This document shows, one piece after another, positions 1 through 11,990 of a stretch of 64,000 bases of DNA (position 1 is the stretch's first letter; each line of letters starts with the position of its first letter). The notes beneath the pieces are model-generated. The model was not told the DNA's origin, ran no database searches, and worked only from the letters and a program-made list of their open reading frames with translations. This stretch comes from Ciona savignyi (Eukaryota > Chordata > Ascidiacea > Phlebobranchia > Cionidae): NCBI GenBank assembly GCA_000149265.1, contig CH003028.1:258247-322246 (forward strand), in the 5' to 3' direction. The position numbers and the translations under genes are program-made.

Positions 1-2529
1 TGAAACGTGATAATCACCAGTTAATGTAAAAACTGTTTGTTTAAACATTACACTCTACAAAATTTGTTGTAATTTAGTTATGTATATATATAATTATACA
101 CGCGGTTGCTTATTTGTTTCTGCAGAGAAATTTACCACACCAAACGCAGACACTTTCCTGCTAAAAACAAGTCAACATCCAACGATTTTGCATGGCATAT
201 TGTTTGCTATCGGTTTCTGCCAGAAAAAATAAATGGGTTCCAAGGTGGCCAGACCGAACTTGTTTTTAACTCAGAACCGTACTATGTTAATACCGTATAT
301 GAACTAATATGACATATTAAAGGCCATTTGGTATAATATATTATAGCCCACTAACACAAGATATAGCTTCTTACTTAGTAGAAATAACTACATGCTGTAG
401 CTATTTTAACTTAATTTATTTATATAATATTCAGTTAAAAAGTGTGATATTGTTGTTTATTTGTTAACCCAGCTAACATTTTGGGAGCTATAAAACAATG
501 GCGGGCTCGTCATCAGGAAAGTCGTTTTAAAGCGGTATATATAAATCGGCTAGCTTATATTTCTGCAAGATTAAACACAGCTTAGCTAACATTCATTCAA
601 GCTTAAACACGACTGTACAACAGATTTTTGGCCACACAATGTCCTGACTGTTTAGTCCTCCCTGGCCCTTACCGTGAATTTATTCGGGAACAGCTGATTT
701 GTGTCAGCAAGGCACCCTAAATCGTTCATTTTAAATAAACAATTCTTGGACCGGCAGTTTTATTTCGCGTTCGTGGCGTATTCCTAAGAAACTATCTATT
801 CAAAGATCATTATCTATACAATGTAAACTTAAGTATCTGCCAGTTTGGCCAAGGCAAGATAGGATATGATAAAATGTTTATATTTATCTCTGCAGACGAA
901 AAAACACACAAACGTTATTACAGAAGCAATCGCTATGTTACCATATGCCAACCGTCTGTTTACGAAAGTAACAGGGTGTTGTACATAATTTGGAAGTTTT
1001 AGTATTGCGACTGTACTAAAATGAGCTAAAACAAGTTGGACAAACAAGCCAAACTTGTTCGCAATTTTTTTTATTATTAATATTAGGGAGATTCCCTTGC
1101 GAAACCTAATAACAATTTAGTAAGAAAACACATAAACATAAAATATTTAATTACAAATACAGCAACGCGAGTTAAACAAATCTGTTGGCACAATCGTAGA
1201 TCACACCTTTGTAATACATTAGTCAAGCCGATTGATTCGAATTGACCTCATTTTCAAAAAGGTTTGGGTCTTAGTAACAAAGAGCTTAAAATCGTTTCGT
1301 TTCACATGTCTATACACGTTGTTTGGAATATCATGTTACTTAACATATATATCAACATGTATTTGTAAGCATAAATCCGTATCTCGAATTAAAATATCTA
1401 ATTGAAGTATTTATTAATTTCTGGTACTTTTGAAAATATGTCCAATGCTTGCTCTGTTCCTAAAAAAATATTCTTTTGTTTTCGAGTAATGTGCATTTTC
1501 CTATCGGAATCTTTCGGAGTTATTAGGCTAACTCTTCAATCGCCACTTAATATCTATATCATGTAATGTGACATGAATAAAGGGTGTAATTCGAATAGGA
1601 ACTTCGTTTATGCACATCTGGCATATAGGGGCAGACGAAAACACCGTACCGAACAAAACAGATACTGTTTGACCTGCTGTTTGCCTTAAAATGTATAGAA
1701 CTCTATTTTGTCAACACAATTTAGTAAAAAAATGTATATTTTCTTGGATATTTTCTGCAAGTAGTGACTAATTAATACCTGAATGATCAGAGAAAACAAT
1801 ATAATGTGTCCATATGTATATTCATATATTAACGTGAGTGTAAACGGTATAACCACAAATATTATAAATATGTTTCTGAATTAGATTCACACAGGTTCCC
1901 ATGTTACATAACGAGTTTTGTGGTATTTTAAACATTATGGTTTATATAGTTTTATTTTTGTGCGGATAGAAACTCTTGGGTCCCCTATATGTTAACAATA
2001 AAAATTGTTATTTGCACAAATCCTTCCTGTGTAAATGTGCGCCACAGACCATGCCGATTAGCCTTTTTTTAATTTTTAGGTTAAAAATCGCGTTTAACCG
2101 ATTAATAGACCTCTATGCGCTGCAGGATGGAAGAGTGGCGGTTCTCTTAATCATAGTATATAAACGAGTGTTATGCTGTAAAAAACAATGGTAGTGATTC
2201 CCAAATGTTTGTACGGTTGAAAGCAGCATGTGCTAGGCTGCTCGTTTAGCTGTAAAATTTTGTAATAGTGGAGCAGTGCTTCGTAAAATAAAGGTGTTGA
2301 TTGTGCATCTCCTAGCTGTTTTGTTAGAATAAGTTGCCGTTGTGCAGAGGAGTACCAGCTGATAATGGTAAATTAGGAGAGTTTAAAATTAAGTAAAAAT
2401 TAGGAAAATTTTGTGTTTAGGTTGCAGATCCAAGCTTCATTTTTAAAATGTAACAAATACAAAACTTTCTGTGGCAGGATTTTGAGTGACAGCCCTTTTG
2501 TGAGGTCAGTTTGCATTGGATAGAGAGGA

Positions 2530-3148
2530 AATAGGATAGGATAGTACAGCGTTTCTCAAACTATGGGTCGCGACCCACCGGTGGGTCGCGAAAGAAATCT
2601 TGGTGGGTCGTGAAAAGTTATAAAAAGCTCTAATTAACTATACTGGCTATTTCCTATACGAAAATCAAAGGGAAATTATCATAATTGTGACATCACACAA
2701 TCTTGAATCGTGGCGTGATCTTCACCTGACCTTAGGTCATTGAACCTTTCGTCTCTCACACATGTTACAACAACTATATATAAAGTTAAGTGGGTCGCCA
2801 TAAATTGTGGTAATTAATAGTGGGCCCCAACTCTAAAAAAGTTTGAGAACCACTGGGATAGTATATTTATGTTTATTCCCGTGAATGGAAAAACCAAAGG
2901 GGTTAAAGCGGGCAATTTTCAGATCAGATCATCAAGCGCCAACTGTCGGGTTACCGAAGCTATTGCAGTGTGTTGTGTATGTTACACACGCTCCATTAAT
3001 TTGGTAGAACCCATCACTGGCTTCAGGCAATGCCCGTTAAGTGCATTGCACAAGGACACAACCGACTAGCTAGCGACCAGTTTCGAATCAGCAACCTTTT
3101 GGTGGAAAGGTGTCGCCATTAAACCGCCAGACTAACCGGTCGGACACG
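2530..3148 (-). mobile_element. tRNA-derived SINE, interrupted by a hAT-like MITE
   Basis: Read on the minus strand, it starts with a tRNA-like head (D-arm-like GGTTAGTCTGGCGG, B-box-like TGATTCGAAAC). A body follows containing a TTGCCCG-type core, and it ends with a TATCCTATCC-style tail at 2530-2546. The hAT-like element at 2547-2855 splits the tail. The same body recurs at many places in this window. Published Ciona genomes contain a SINE of this kind, but I have not verified a family name. Confidence 0.75.
2547..2855. mobile_element. Non-autonomous hAT-like MITE with 8-bp target duplication
   Basis: A 309-bp element begins CAGCGTTTCTCAAACT and ends AGTTTGAGAACCACTG, giving imperfect terminal inverted repeats of about 16 bp. 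It is flanked by the 8-bp direct repeat GGATAGTA at 2539-2546 and 2856-2863. An 8-bp duplication and CAG...CTG ends are typical of hAT transposons. It has no coding capacity. It sits inside the tail of a SINE, and the equivalent site in the second copy of the duplicated block is empty, so the insertion is recent relative to the divergence of the copies. Confidence 0.9.
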
Positions 3149-4307
3149 ATAGGGAGAATTGCTGGTTAAGCCACCCCCATTGAGGGGAATCCTCTGTCAG
3201 TATACCTCTCTCAACAAAAGTAGGTTAAAGCTTTTATCTAGTGTTATCACAATAGAACGACTTCTGCTTTACCCAAAATTACCGCAGTTAGCATTTTCAT
3301 CGCGTTTATTTGTGTAAAATCATGTGAGAATTTTTTGTTTACATATCAAAGTTCGGATTGTTGCATGTCTAAACCGTCCTTTCTAATAATAAACCCTTTA
3401 AACCGATTATTCGACTTATTTCGGTCCAAAACTAATTTACAAACGCAGGTGAACAAAAATATTGAAAAAAATTGATGTCCTTTTATGCAACAAAAAAAAC
3501 ATGTGCATCGTTTTATGATAAATATATCTACACAATACTTGTTTGTTCTTAATCACAAATACTACATATTTAGATTATTAGTAAGTGGAATAACACCCGA
3601 CAAAATATATTCAAAATTAGACAAATAGGTATAACTACAAATCTTATTTGTGCATATCTTAGTGTTGGTCAGATTTAATTGAACCTTTCAAAAGATTTCG
3701 CACGGACAAGATATTCCTACAATGCGTTCACGAAAAACGGAGAAATTTAATATGTTACCATTTGACCAAAGTGACCAATAAAGTCCAATACATATTTTCC
3801 TTATGGTTATCCTTTCAATAAAAAATACACCACGCCATCTAGGTAACTAACAAATGTAAAGCGTCGCATCCCAAAAAACTATACAGATCTAAAAAAAAAA
3901 CATTGCTTACTTATAGCAAAATACTCATGTGTAGATTGCAATCTACCAAGCATTACATCATGCCCATTGAATAGTGCAGCGATATCGATGGCACTATAGT
4001 TGTGTGGTGAGATTGCGAATGACGGCATGATAATGAATAGGATGCGGTATACCAACGTGGGTGTTTAATGAGATTATGAGTGACGGTTTAACAATGAATG
4101 AAATGAGATACTGCGTGGCAGCACGGATGTATATTGATATAATGAATGGCAACAGATGCCTATTTCAAAATCAAAATAGTAAATAGGTATGCGTATAGCT
4201 AAGTTAATTATTGCTTAACATTTAGTAGTCTTAACATATCAAGTTTTTTCCAGCGTAAAACAAAATCTCAGCAAAACTCTAAAATTATTTTTAAACAGCG
4301 GAAGAAT

Positions 4308-4407
4308 NNNNNNNNNNNNNNNNNNNNNNNNNNNNNNNNNNNNNNNNNNNNNNNNNNNNNNNNNNNNNNNNNNNNNNNNNNNNNNNNNNNNNNNNNNNNN
4401 NNNNNNN
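4308..4407. other. Assembly gap (100 N)
   Basis: Exactly 100 N, the usual placeholder for a gap of unknown size. It lies directly after the end of the homology between the two copies of the duplicated block, which matters for deciding whether that duplication is real. Confidence 0.99.
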
Positions 4408-4831
4408 GAACACTGTTGCAGTGCCCTTAATCTTTACTGTAACCTAAACGAAGCTGAAGTGTGCACTTGGTAAATATCAATAAGGACTTAGAGCTATTGG
4501 AAAACAATAGCAGCATCCATAACTACTCAAGTGCAATTAATCCCGGCTTAATTTCCTCAGGAGCTTAGCGCACGAGTGGGCCAAAATAAAAGAACCTAAT
4601 TAGAGGACCGAAAGCATTTATTAAGCAGACTTAATTGCCGTTCTCTTCAAAATCCGATTTTTAAGAATCCCGGGATAATTGGATATTTAAAACATCACAA
4701 AACCTTATCCTATGCGTCACACCTACCCTTGGGAAATTCAAGGAAAATAGAGTGGTCCTAAAGCTGTAATTAATTTCTATAGAGATATTATTGAAATCAA
4801 ATCTATCTAAATATACACAACAATACGCTAC
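4408..4831. other. Non-coding stretch downstream of the GPRC5-like exon
   Basis: No exon could be recognised on either strand. If the receptor exon at 4832-5037 is real, this is the start of its first coding intron, since the gene reads towards lower coordinates. Confidence 0.5.
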
Positions 4832-5037
4832 CTGACGTAACGCTTTAGATTCACGGAAAAGATGATAGTAAACACAAAAGTTAACAATAACCCTAGAGCA
4901 GCAAAACCGGACACAATAATTCCCCAAAGTGCATCCAGATCGCATAAGTTGGTAAAATCTTCTTTGATATTTCCACACCCGTTGATGGTAGGTTTTGCAG
5001 TAGATGAATTCGACATTTTCTCATATAAGCAATCCAA
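4832..5037 (-). CDS. Partial gene: first coding exon of a GPRC5-like class C receptor
   Basis: The minus strand encodes about 69 residues starting at an ATG at 5037. The exon has a polar N-terminus with Asn-Ser-Ser, then a Cys-containing stretch reading NLCDLDALWGII, then a hydrophobic segment (GFAALGLLLTFVFTIIFSV) ending in basic residues. The order LCD..xAWGI followed by the first membrane helix is what I recall for GPRC5A-D, retinoic-acid-inducible orphan class C receptors of the plasma membrane. The reading frame meets a good donor (CAG|GTAGCG at 4832) in phase 2, so the exon is complete at its 3' side. No following exon with the remaining six helices was found in 1-4831. They may lie in the N gap or left of the window. 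A second Met eight residues in could be the start. It could also be another class C-like membrane protein. Confidence 0.55.
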
Positions 5038-7339
5038 ATACAGCGTCGTTTCTAACTAGCTCTGTAAGTCATAAATTACCAAAACTTTTAAAAGAGAATT
5101 TAAAATACCAGCAATATAGAGCAAGTTGTTAACATTTGTCTGATCTCGCTATAAACAGACTACAACTGAAGCGAAAAATAACAGACGTCGTTCTTCTACG
5201 ACGACTCAGTACGTCACCACTATTAGGGAAAAAAATAAATTCCAGTGTTTCCGGATATTTTGTCTAAATCGCTTCTCGCGTTTTGCAGACCTGTGCCGCT
5301 GTCTAAACAATTCGAGCTGGTTTCAATTTTTATTCTTAGAAATAGTTCGGCAACACTGAATTTCGCCCAGGGCGTATTGTGTTCGATATGCGAACACCTT
5401 ACATTGTTTATAAATATTCACATTGCCGAACTACCCGAGGATTTTGCTTTCTGAAAATCTTGTTACAGAACATTCTAGAAAGTTAAAAACTTTAGTTTTA
5501 CTTTTAAACATAATTTATTAAAAACATCTAAATATAATTTCACATACAATATTAATAGGGATATTTAAGCCGACACTGCGCTACACTTCTACACACCAAA
5601 TGCTAATTTCGTTTATAAAACCATTATGCATTTTCCATGACACAGTGTCACAAAACCTACTCCGTTACGCTCTCCACAGAAATAATACTTTCCTGTCAGC
5701 AAGGTTGAAAACGAAAATTGCAGAACTGAATATAAATTTCCCATTTCTGAAAGTCAATTAAATGTGTGAGCTCCATTTGTTTACAAACCTTCCTACACAT
5801 GTAAAAGAAAATAAACAGTGAGTATTTAAGTACAATAAACACAAAATTAAGTAATTCGTATTGTCGAAAAAATTGAGCGGAAGCCCTACATTGCCATTTC
5901 ACACGATCTCTAGCACTACCATACGGAGAGTACGGGTTTTGCATATAGATAATAAATATTCACATACCCATATTGGGTTTTATTTATTTTGGAGCTATAA
6001 TGCACATGTTATGACATTTTTAATTTGTTTATATCATGGGTACAGAATCGAACATGATATTTATAACAAAATCAAATTATTATTTCTATGGCTTAAAAAC
6101 GATCATTTTTAGAATGTTAAAGTGATACATATACCATCGTGTTTACCATGTTCAATAAAAACAAATGAGATATGATCGCACAGTTACCATTTATGGTGAA
6201 GATGACAGGGTTATAGTTTACCTGCAAATTGTCCAGCTTGCCTTCGACACAGCAGTTAGATAAGCCTAAATTTTATACCATAAGCCAAACTATTAGTCAC
6301 CTATAGCTTAATGTTGCATGATAATATTTTACCTTTTAGTGATGATAACATAGGTCAACATAAATCATTGATTATCCTTTTATAGTAACGTGGTAGCGTT
6401 ATGTGTTCATATGTATCCGCTGGTTAAACGATATTTCCTTTATCTATTCCGAAATTAAGCAGGTCATAATAATTTCTCCTAACGAAACAATATTAAACAA
6501 GAAAATCTTCATACTGAAAAAGCTATAGAAACGCACATGACTTCGTAAACCCGATAAGCTGGCTAATCAGATAAATGTAGCATATACATGCTGCATAAGA
6601 ACACACTGTATTAACTATACCATAATCCGACGCTGGATGCGCAATGTGAGGTATCCGATTGACTGATTCCCCAGTGATACCTGGTCCCTTTAAAGTTTCA
6701 ATATATTCTACTCCATTTTCAACTCTTCAATTCGCCTTTCTCCTTATTTAAACACCGGTAAATGATCATTAATTTGTAGCCTCCAGAACAATCCGCTTTG
6801 TATAAAAAGTGGAATGGCACTCACACCACAGTCAAACAATCAAACCTAAGAGGTTATCATATCACTGCGTTTGAGTCTTTGATAAAACTAAACAATAAAA
6901 GCGTCACTTTTTTATTAGTGGTAAATAATGATCTGGTTTATTTTCACAAACGTACACGATCGGGTTATTTCACAAACGGTGTTATCATTATACCGTGTCA
7001 TTGAAGATAACGCCGAAACTTTTTCGAATTTAAATAAACAAATGTAGCAAGGACACTATATCACTTGCAAGAAATCAACATGGCGCGTGTAATTGCGTTG
7101 TTATACAAAAGACCTTTTTTCCTGAGCGCTCCTTATAACGACTGCGTTATTTTAAAGATATTTTTATTTGAATATATGGATGGCCGATGAAACTGGTGAT
7201 ACAGATCCCTCGTTGTCAGCGGAAACAAATGAACATACTCTTCACGTGAATCCTGTAATTTAAAAAAGGACTCGGTTATAAGACCATCATGTCTTTAATA
7301 CTTGGACCGGTATAATATTATATTCGTTACCAGACAATA
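5038..7339. other. Intergenic, no gene seen
   Basis: AT-rich sequence between the GPRC5-like exon and a MITE. Short ORFs at 5245-5454, 5696-5944, 5861-6112 and 6798-7004 have no recognisable motif, composition or splice context. The bases just above 5037 should hold the promoter of the minus-strand receptor gene, but I see no clear TATA box. Confidence 0.5.
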
Positions 7340-7889
7340 AGCCTATTTACATGGGCAATTTTTGCGAGTTAACTCGCATCGCTAACCCGGTTAAATTTGA
7401 CGCACGCATTGCGTCATCACGGTTCAGTGATTATGCGGGTTTCCAATCGGGTTTTCCTAACTCGCTCGCGCATGGTAGGTTAACTCGCATTCGTCATTCA
7501 TTTGGATACCAGTATCTTCAGGTAGCTTGTTTAATGTTTCGTTTTAAGTTTTGCTTGTGGGATGACTGAGGGGAAATTACTGTCATCATAACTATTATTT
7601 ATTTTCTTTTTATACTTTATGTAGTGTGTTAAACTTAGGAATATTTATAGCCCAACCCTATATAAAATTTCCTTCATTTGTATAAACAGAATAACTGTAA
7701 ACTTTTTTCCGGCAACATTTTTTTGAAATTGTACAAAATTAGAAGATAAATTAACAAACACCAACTAAATGCGGGTTACATAAACGCTCCATGTAAATTG
7801 AACTGCTTAGCGCGTAAAGAGAGGGAATACCCACGATGCGAACTAAAGCGAGTTAACTCGCATCGCAAACCCGATCATGTAAATAGGCT
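7340..7889. mobile_element. TA-flanked MITE with palindromic subterminal motifs
   Basis: The terminal inverted repeat AGCCTATTTACATG at 7340 is matched by CATGTAAATAGGCT ending at 7889. TA flanks both ends (7338-7339 and 7890-7891), as expected for Tc1/mariner-type insertion. The 14-bp palindrome GCGAGTTAACTCGC lies near each end (about 7363 and 7850) in the same sequence context. The interior is richer in CpG than the surroundings. The ORF at 7351-7569 falls inside the element and is not a gene. Confidence 0.8.
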
Positions 7890-7986
7890 TAATGGCATCT
7901 TCTGCACATGCGGGTTATGGGGGCATAAAAGAAATACTTATCAATATTTTTTCTCAGCTGCGCAATTAAGGTAAACAAGGGTGTGT

Positions 7987-10900
7987 TGAAACGTGATAAT
8001 CACCAGTTAATGTAAAAACTGTTTGTTTAAACATTACACTCTACAAAATTTGTTGTAATTTAGTTATGTATATATATAATTATACACGCGGTTGCTTATT
8101 TGTTTCTGCAGAGAAATTTACCACACCAAACGCAGACACTTTCCTGCTAAAAACAAGTCAACATCCAACGATTTTGCATGGCATATTGTTTGCTATCGGT
8201 TTCTGCCAGAAAAAATAAATGGGTTCCAAGGTGGCCAGACCGAACTTGTTTTTAACTCAGAACCGTACTATGTTAATACCGTATATGAACTAATATGACA
8301 TATTAAAGGCCATTTGGTATAATATATTATAGCCCACTAACACAAGATATAGCTTCTTAGGCTACTTAGTAGAAATAACTACATGCTGTAGCTATTTTAA
8401 CTTAATTTATTTATATAATATTCAGTTAAAAAGTGTGATATTGTTGTTTATTTGTTAACCCAGCTAACATTTTGGGAGCTATAAAACAATGGCGGGCTCG
8501 TCATCAGGAAAGTCGTTTTAAAGCGGTATATATAAATCGGCTAGCTTATATTTCTGCAAGATTAAACACAGCTTAGCTAACATTCATTCAAGCTTAAACA
8601 CGACTGTACAACAGATTTTTGGCCACACAATGTCCTGACTGTTTAGTCCTCCCTGGCCCTTACCGTGAATTTATTCGGGAACAGCTGATTTGTGTCAGCA
8701 AGGCACCCTAAATCGTTCATTTTAAATAAACAATTCTTGGACCGGCAGTTTTATTTCGCGTTCGTGGCGTATTCCTAAGAAACTATCTATTCAAAGATCA
8801 TTATCTATACAATGTAAACTTAAGTATCTGCCAGTTTGGCCAAGGCAAGATAGGATATGATAAAATGTTTATATTTATCTCTGCAGACGAAAAAACACAC
8901 AAACGTTATTACAGAAGCAATCGCTATGTTACCATATGCCAACCGTCTGTTTACGAAAGTAACAGGGTGTTGTACATAATTTGGAAGTTTTAGTATTGCG
9001 ACTGTACTAAAATGAGCTAAAACAAGTTGGACAAACAAGCCAAACTTGTTCGCAATTTTTTTTATTATTAATATTAGGGAGATTCCCTTGCGAAACCTAA
9101 TAACAATTTAGTAAGAAAACACATAAACATAAAATATTTAATTACAAATACAGCAACGCGAGTTAAACAAATCTGTTGGCACAATCGTAGATCACACCTT
9201 TGTAATACATTAGTCAAGCCGATTGATTCGAATTGACCTCATTTTCAAAAAGGTTTGGGTCTTAGTAACAAAGAGCTTAAAATCGTTTCGTTTCACATGT
9301 CTATACACGTTGTTTGGAATATCATGTTACTTAACATATATATCAACATGTATTTGTAAGCATAAATCCGTATCTCGAATTAAAATATCTAATTGAAGTA
9401 TTTATTAATTTCTGGTACTTTTGAAAATATGTCCAATGCTTGCTCTGTTCCTAAAAAAATATTCTTTTGTTTTCGAGTAATGTGCATTTTCCTATCGGAA
9501 TCTTTCGGAGTTATTAACTCTACAATCGCCACTTAATATCTATATCATGTAATGTGACATGAATAAAGGGTGTAATTCGAATAGGAACTTCGTTTATGCA
9601 CATCTGGCATATAGGGGCAGACGAAAACACCGTACCGAACAAAACAGATACTGTTTGACCTGCTGTTTGCCTTAAAATGTATAGAACTCTATTTTGTCAA
9701 CACAATTTAGTAAAAAAATGTATATTTTCTTGGATATTTTCTGCAAGTAGTGACTAATTAATACCTGAATGATCAGAGAAAACAATATATGTGTCCATAT
9801 GTATATTCATATATTAACGTGAGTGTAAACGGTATATCCACAAATATTATAAATATGTTTCTGAATTAGATTCACACAGGTTCCCATGTTACATAACGAG
9901 TTTTGTGGTATTTTAAACATTATGGTTTATATAGTTTTATTTTTGTGCGGATAGAAACTCTTGGGTCCCCTATATGTTAACAATAAAAATTGTTATTTGC
10001 ACAAATCCTTCCTGTGTAAATGTGCGCCACAGACCATGCCGATTAGCCTTTTTTTAATTTTTAGGTTAAAAATCGCGTTTAACCGATTAATAGACCTCTA
10101 TGCGCTGCAGGATGGAAGAGTGGCGGTTCTCTTAATCATAGTATATAAACGAGTGTTATGCTGTAAAAAACAATGGTAGTGATTCCCAAATGTTTGTACG
10201 GTTGAAAGCAGCATGTGCTAGGCTGCTCGTTTAGCTGTAAAATTTTGTAATAGTGGAGCAGTGCTTCGTAAAATAAAGGTGTTGATTGTGCATCTCCTAG
10301 CTGTTTTGTTAGAATAAGTTGCCGTTGTGCAGAGGAGTACCAGCTGATAATGGTAAATTAGGAGAGTTTAAAATTAAGTAAAAATTAGGAAAATTTTGTG
10401 TTTAGGTTGCAGATCCAAGCTTCATTTTTAAAATGTAACAAATACAAAACTTTCTGTGGCAGGATTTTGAGTGACAGCCCTTTTGTGAGGTCAGTTTGCA
10501 TTGGATAGAGAGGAAATAGGATAGGATAGTTATTTTATGTTTATTCCCGTGAATGGAAAAACCAAAGGGGTTGAAGCGGGCAATTTTCAGATCAGATCAT
10601 CAAGCGCCAACTGGTCGGGTTACCGAAGCTATTGCAGATGTGTTGTTGTATGTTACACACGCTCCATTAATTTGGTAGAACCCATCACTGGCTTCAGGCA
10701 ATGCCCCGTTAAGTGCATTGCACAAGGACACAACCGACTAGCTAGCGACCAGTTTCGAATCAGCAACCTTTTGGTGGAAAGGTGTCGCCATTAAACCGCC
10801 AGACTAACCGGTCGGACACGATAGGGAGAATTGCTGGTTAAGCCACCCCCATTGAGGGGAATCCTCTGTCAGTATACCTCTCTCAACAAAAGTAGGTTAA

Positions 10901-11990
10901 AGCTTTTATCTAGTGTTATCACAATAGAACGACTTCTGCTTTACCCAAAATTACCGCAGTTAGCATTTTCATCGCGTTTATTTGTGTAAAATCATGTGAG
11001 AATTTTTTGTTTACATATCAAAGTTCGGATTGTTGCATGTCTAAACCGTCCTTTCTAATAATAAACCCTTTAAACCGATTATTCGACTTATTTCGGTCCA
11101 AAACTAATTTACAAACGCAGGTGAACAAAAATATTGAAAAAAATTGATGTCCTTTTATGCAACAAAAAAAACATGTGCATCGTTTTATGATAAATATATC
11201 TACACAATACTTGTTTGTTCTTAATCACAAATACTACATATTTAGATTATTAGTAAGTGGAATAACACCCGACAAAATATATTCAAAATTAGACAAATAG
11301 GTATAACTACAAATCTTATTTGTGCATATCTTAGTGTTGGTCGGATTTAATTGAACCTTTCAAAAGATTTCGCACGGACAAGATATTCCTACAATGCGTT
11401 CACGAAAAACGGAGAAATTTAATATGTTACCATTTGACCAAAGTGACCAATAAAGTCCAATACATATTTTCCTTATGGTTATCCTTTCAATAAAAAATAC
11501 ACCACGCCATCTAGGTAACTAACAAATGTAAAGCGTCGCATCCCAAAAAACTATACAGATCTAAAAAAAAAACATTGCTTACTTATAGCAAAATACTCAT
11601 GTGTAGATTGCAATCTACCAAGCATTACATCATGCCCATTGAATAGTGCAGCGATATCGATGGCACTATAGTTGTGTGGTGAGATTGCGAATGACGGCAT
11701 GATAATGAATAGGATGCGGTATACCACCGTGGGTGTTTAATGAGATTATGAGTGACGGTTTAACAATGAATGAAATGAGATACTGCGTGGCAGCACGGAT
11801 GTATATTGATATAATGAATGGCAACAGATGCCTATTTCAAAATCAAAATAGTTTTAAAATAGTAAATGTTAGGTATGCGTAGCTAAATTTATTTTTGCTC
11901 AACATTTAGTAGTCTTAATATATTGAGTTTTTCTAGCGTAATACAAAAGCTCAGCTAAAATCTAAAAGAATTTTAAAAACAGCGGAAATA
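7987..11990 (+). repeat. Second copy of the ~4 kb duplicated block
   Basis: Position 7987 aligns with position 1. The offset between copies is 7986 at the left, 7991 after an extra GGCTA near 8361, 7985 around 9961, and 7668 after the site where the first copy carries the hAT-like insertion. Near identity lasts to about 11850. A more diverged but recognisable match then runs to about 11990, level with the end of the first copy at the N gap. This copy holds an empty hAT target site at about 10524-10535 and an uninterrupted SINE. I see no supportable gene inside it. Confidence 0.95.
10516..10820 (-). mobile_element. tRNA-derived SINE, uninterrupted copy
   Basis: This is the counterpart of the SINE at 2530-3148 without the hAT-like insertion, about 305 bp long. 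The tail ATAGGATAGGAT lies at the low-coordinate end and the tRNA-like head (reverse of TAAACCGCCAGACTAACC) at the high-coordinate end. It differs from its partner by several 1-bp indels in a block whose flanks are almost identical. Confidence 0.8.

Larger units (their letters stand above)
1..4307 (+). repeat. First copy of a ~4 kb duplicated block
   Basis: This segment reappears at 7987-11990 in the same orientation, almost base for base, up to about 4168. After that, identity falls clearly until the assembly gap at 4308. Differences I can see are a 5-bp indel near 370, a 5-bp indel at 1524, a 1-bp indel near 1800, a few substitutions, and a 309-bp hAT-like element at 2547-2855 that is absent from the other copy. 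The left edge lies outside the window. Small ORFs (106-312 +, 829-1047 -, 1976-2194 +) occur in both copies, but none resembles a known family, and conservation at near 100% nucleotide identity says nothing about coding. The copies could be a true tandem duplication or two haplotypes assembled in series. Confidence 0.95.

Noticed and set aside
106-312. 68-aa ORF, repeated at 8092-8298, preceded by a TTTCTGCAG acceptor-like site
   Set aside because: Conservation is only the near-identity of the duplicated block; no family resemblance and no partner exons.
829-1047. Minus-strand ORF with a hydrophobic stretch, considered as a later exon of the GPRC5-like gene
   Set aside because: No match to any GPRC5 helix that I recall and no fitting splice sites.
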